Assembly: GCA_030038955.1 (NCBI GenBank)
Contig: JASHQV010000022.1
Span: 1-6,748 of the forward strand
Direction of reading: 5' to 3'
DNA from: Solirubrobacteraceae bacterium
GTDB lineage: Bacteria; Actinomycetota; Thermoleophilia; Solirubrobacterales; Solirubrobacteraceae
DNA: 6,748 bases
The notes beneath the pieces were generated by a model. That model worked only from the letters and a program-made list of their open reading frames with translations, was not told the DNA's origin and ran no database searches. The position numbers and the translations under genes are program-made. Positions 5,849-6,748 of the stretch are shown in pieces (within the stretch, counting starts at the first letter, position 1; each line of letters opens with the position of its first letter).

Positions 5849-6077
5849 TCGCTCCGCAATCTCGGCCGAAAACGACCAGCCGCTGCCCGCCCTTGCCCGC
5901 GACTTTGGCGAGACCAAGGCCGCTTTGGTCGATTTCCAGGCGTTCCTGGATGCGATGGAATTGCGCTTCGTGCGCTCAGCGCCAAAGCCCTGCCGTCGTG
6001 CTCGCGCTGCTGAGCAGCCTGCGTCCTCATAGACGGCGCTGTCTATATAGTGGTCGTACCGCTCGCAGAAACTTCGA
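5849..6077. other. Gap before the glycosyltransferase; possible small gene relic
   Basis: No convincing gene is present here. One plus-strand frame (5838-6032, ending TAG) stays open for about 64 codons. It includes ALARDFGETKAALVDFQAFL and then MELRFV with protein-like composition, but it has no start codon before the ATG at 5955. GAATTGCGCTTCGTG (5958-5972) resembles GAGTTGCGCTTCGCG (6087-6101) at the start of the glycosyltransferase, 13 of 15 matching, so a fragment of a related gene start is possible. The right end holds the 18-bp palindrome at 6029-6046. No terminator-like hairpin with a T-tract was seen after the oxidoreductase gene. Confidence 0.4.
6029..6046. promoter_or_regulatory. 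Near-perfect 18-bp palindrome, probable operator
   Basis: ATAGACGGCGCTGTCTAT is self-complementary at 16 of 18 positions, with perfect 6-bp arms ATAGAC/GTCTAT. It runs into TATAGT (6046-6051), a possible -10 box, about 30 bases before the glycosyltransferase start. Length and position suit a dimeric repressor of the TetR or GntR type. It is unlike the dyads at 312-389, so a different regulator is expected. A structural hairpin without protein binding is an alternative. Confidence 0.5.
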
Positions 6078-6748
6078 GTGTTGTTCGAGTTGCGCTTCGC
6101 GGTCGTATACAGAGATGACTCCTGGGTCAACGCCCAGTACCGGGCGTTGATTCCGGCGAACGTGCTCGCTCGTCGCGGCCACGAGCTCGTGTGGTGCGGG
6201 CCGTCCACCGAGCGTCTGCCGCTTGCGCAGCTGCGCCGCTGCGATCTCGTGCATGTGTACCGGGCATCCGACCCCGGGCTGATCAGAGCCCTGAGAGAGC
6301 TGCGTGACTCCGGCGTGGCGGTCAGCTGGGACAACGACGACGATGCCACCGCGATCCCCAGGGAGAGCCCCACATATCGCAGGCACGGCGGTCTCGCGGC
6401 ACAACGTGACCACGTCTGGCAGGTTCGCGCGATTCGCTTGGCCGACCTCGTGACGACGCCGAACGACATCCTCGCCGACAAGTACCGAGACGCCGGCGGC
6501 CGCCATGTCGTGGTCATCGACAACTACCTGCCGCGCGATTTTCTGCGCGGCCGCCGGCCGCGCCACGAGGGGATCGTCGTCGGCTGGACGGGCGGTCTCG
6601 AGCACCGCGCCGACGCGAGGCTCCTGAGCCTCGAACGCGTGCTGCTGCGAACGCTCGAGCAGCACGCTCACGTCCGCGTGGTCACTGTCGGCGTGAGGCT
6701 CGAGCTCATGCACGATCGCTACGAGCGGCGCCGCGCGGTCGAGTTCCA
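6078..6748 (+). CDS. Glycosyltransferase (GT-B fold, family 4-like), N-terminal part
   Basis: The 223 residues seen run off the right edge. The start FAVVYRDDSWVNAQYRALIP (residues 7-26) followed by ANVLARRGHEL is the usual first strand and helix of GT-B glycosyltransferases, where sugar acceptors are bound. WDNDDD (85-90), LADLVTTPNDILADKYRDAG (121-140) and VVVIDNYLPRDF (144-155) are the later N-domain strands and the linker. IVVGWTGGLEHRADARLL (166-183) opens the nucleotide-sugar domain and matches the G-W-x-G-x-x-x-H-R-x-D pattern of these enzymes. It probably builds cell-surface or exported polysaccharide in the cytoplasm. The start is uncertain: GTG 6078 is taken as the most upstream good codon, but TTG 6090 would give the more typical N-terminus MRFAVVYR. 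Neither has a clear ribosome binding site. The sugar and acceptor are unknown. Confidence 0.88.
   Translation, partial: MLFELRFAVVYRDDSWVNAQYRALIPANVLARRGHELVWCGPSTERLPLAQLRRCDLVHVYRASDPGLIRALRELRDSGVAVSWDNDDDATAIPRESPTYRRHGGLAAQRDHVWQVRAIRLADLVTTPNDILADKYRDAGGRHVVVIDNYLPRDFLRGRRPRHEGIVVGWTGGLEHRADARLLSLERVLLRTLEQHAHVRVVTVGVRLELMHDRYERRRAVEF

Noticed and set aside
4988..6523. Long open frame of 511 codons on the minus strand
   Set aside because: It lies antisense across the transporter end, the whole oxidoreductase and the glycosyltransferase, all of which have clear family motifs. Its translation is rich in Arg, Ser and Ala with no recognisable domain, as expected of a shadow frame in high-GC DNA.
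6027..6713. Minus-strand frame of 228 codons opposite the glycosyltransferase
   Set aside because: Antisense to a gene with strong glycosyltransferase motifs; no domain and no ribosome binding site.

Overview
The window is GC-rich throughout, apart from an AT-richer gap near position 300. It reads like chromosomal DNA of a high-GC actinobacterium. Three things support this: the codon use, an F420/deazaflavin-dependent (DDN-type) oxidoreductase, and several genes whose TAnnnT -10 box lies only 6-8 bases before the start codon with no Shine-Dalgarno sequence, a leaderless pattern common in Actinobacteria. A deep-branching group such as Thermoleophilia is possible, but that is a guess from style, not a measurement.

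Left part (1-1051): the start of a DrrA-type drug-exporter ATPase on the minus strand faces a TetR-family regulator on the plus strand. The gap between them holds four related dyad sites with core ACTTACCGGYCGTCAAGT. They overlap the inferred promoters in both directions, so the regulator probably represses itself and the exporter.

Middle part (1052-3353): a small RelB/Phd-like antitoxin gene is followed by its RelE/ParE-type toxin gene, which carries an in-frame amber codon at codon 23. Directly after the toxin stop codon lies a decayed, internally deleted second copy of the upstream tetR. It runs almost to the start of a 14-helix DHA2-type MFS drug exporter. The layout is intact tetR, toxin-antitoxin pair, tetR relic, MFS. 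This suggests either a duplication accompanying toxin-antitoxin insertion, or two tetR/exporter pairs of which one lost its regulator.

Right part (3454-6748): a KimA-like APC-superfamily potassium transporter with a cytoplasmic C-terminal domain is probably leaderless. A DDN-type oxidoreductase follows 13 bases later and is probably in the same operon. A 229-base gap then carries a near-perfect 18-bp palindrome, probably an operator, overlapping a -10-like box. The window ends inside a glycosyltransferase gene.

No tRNA, rRNA, CRISPR array or recognisable transposase was seen. I found no novel multi-gene system. The strongest unusual signals are the tetR relic next to a broken toxin gene and the shared operator array.
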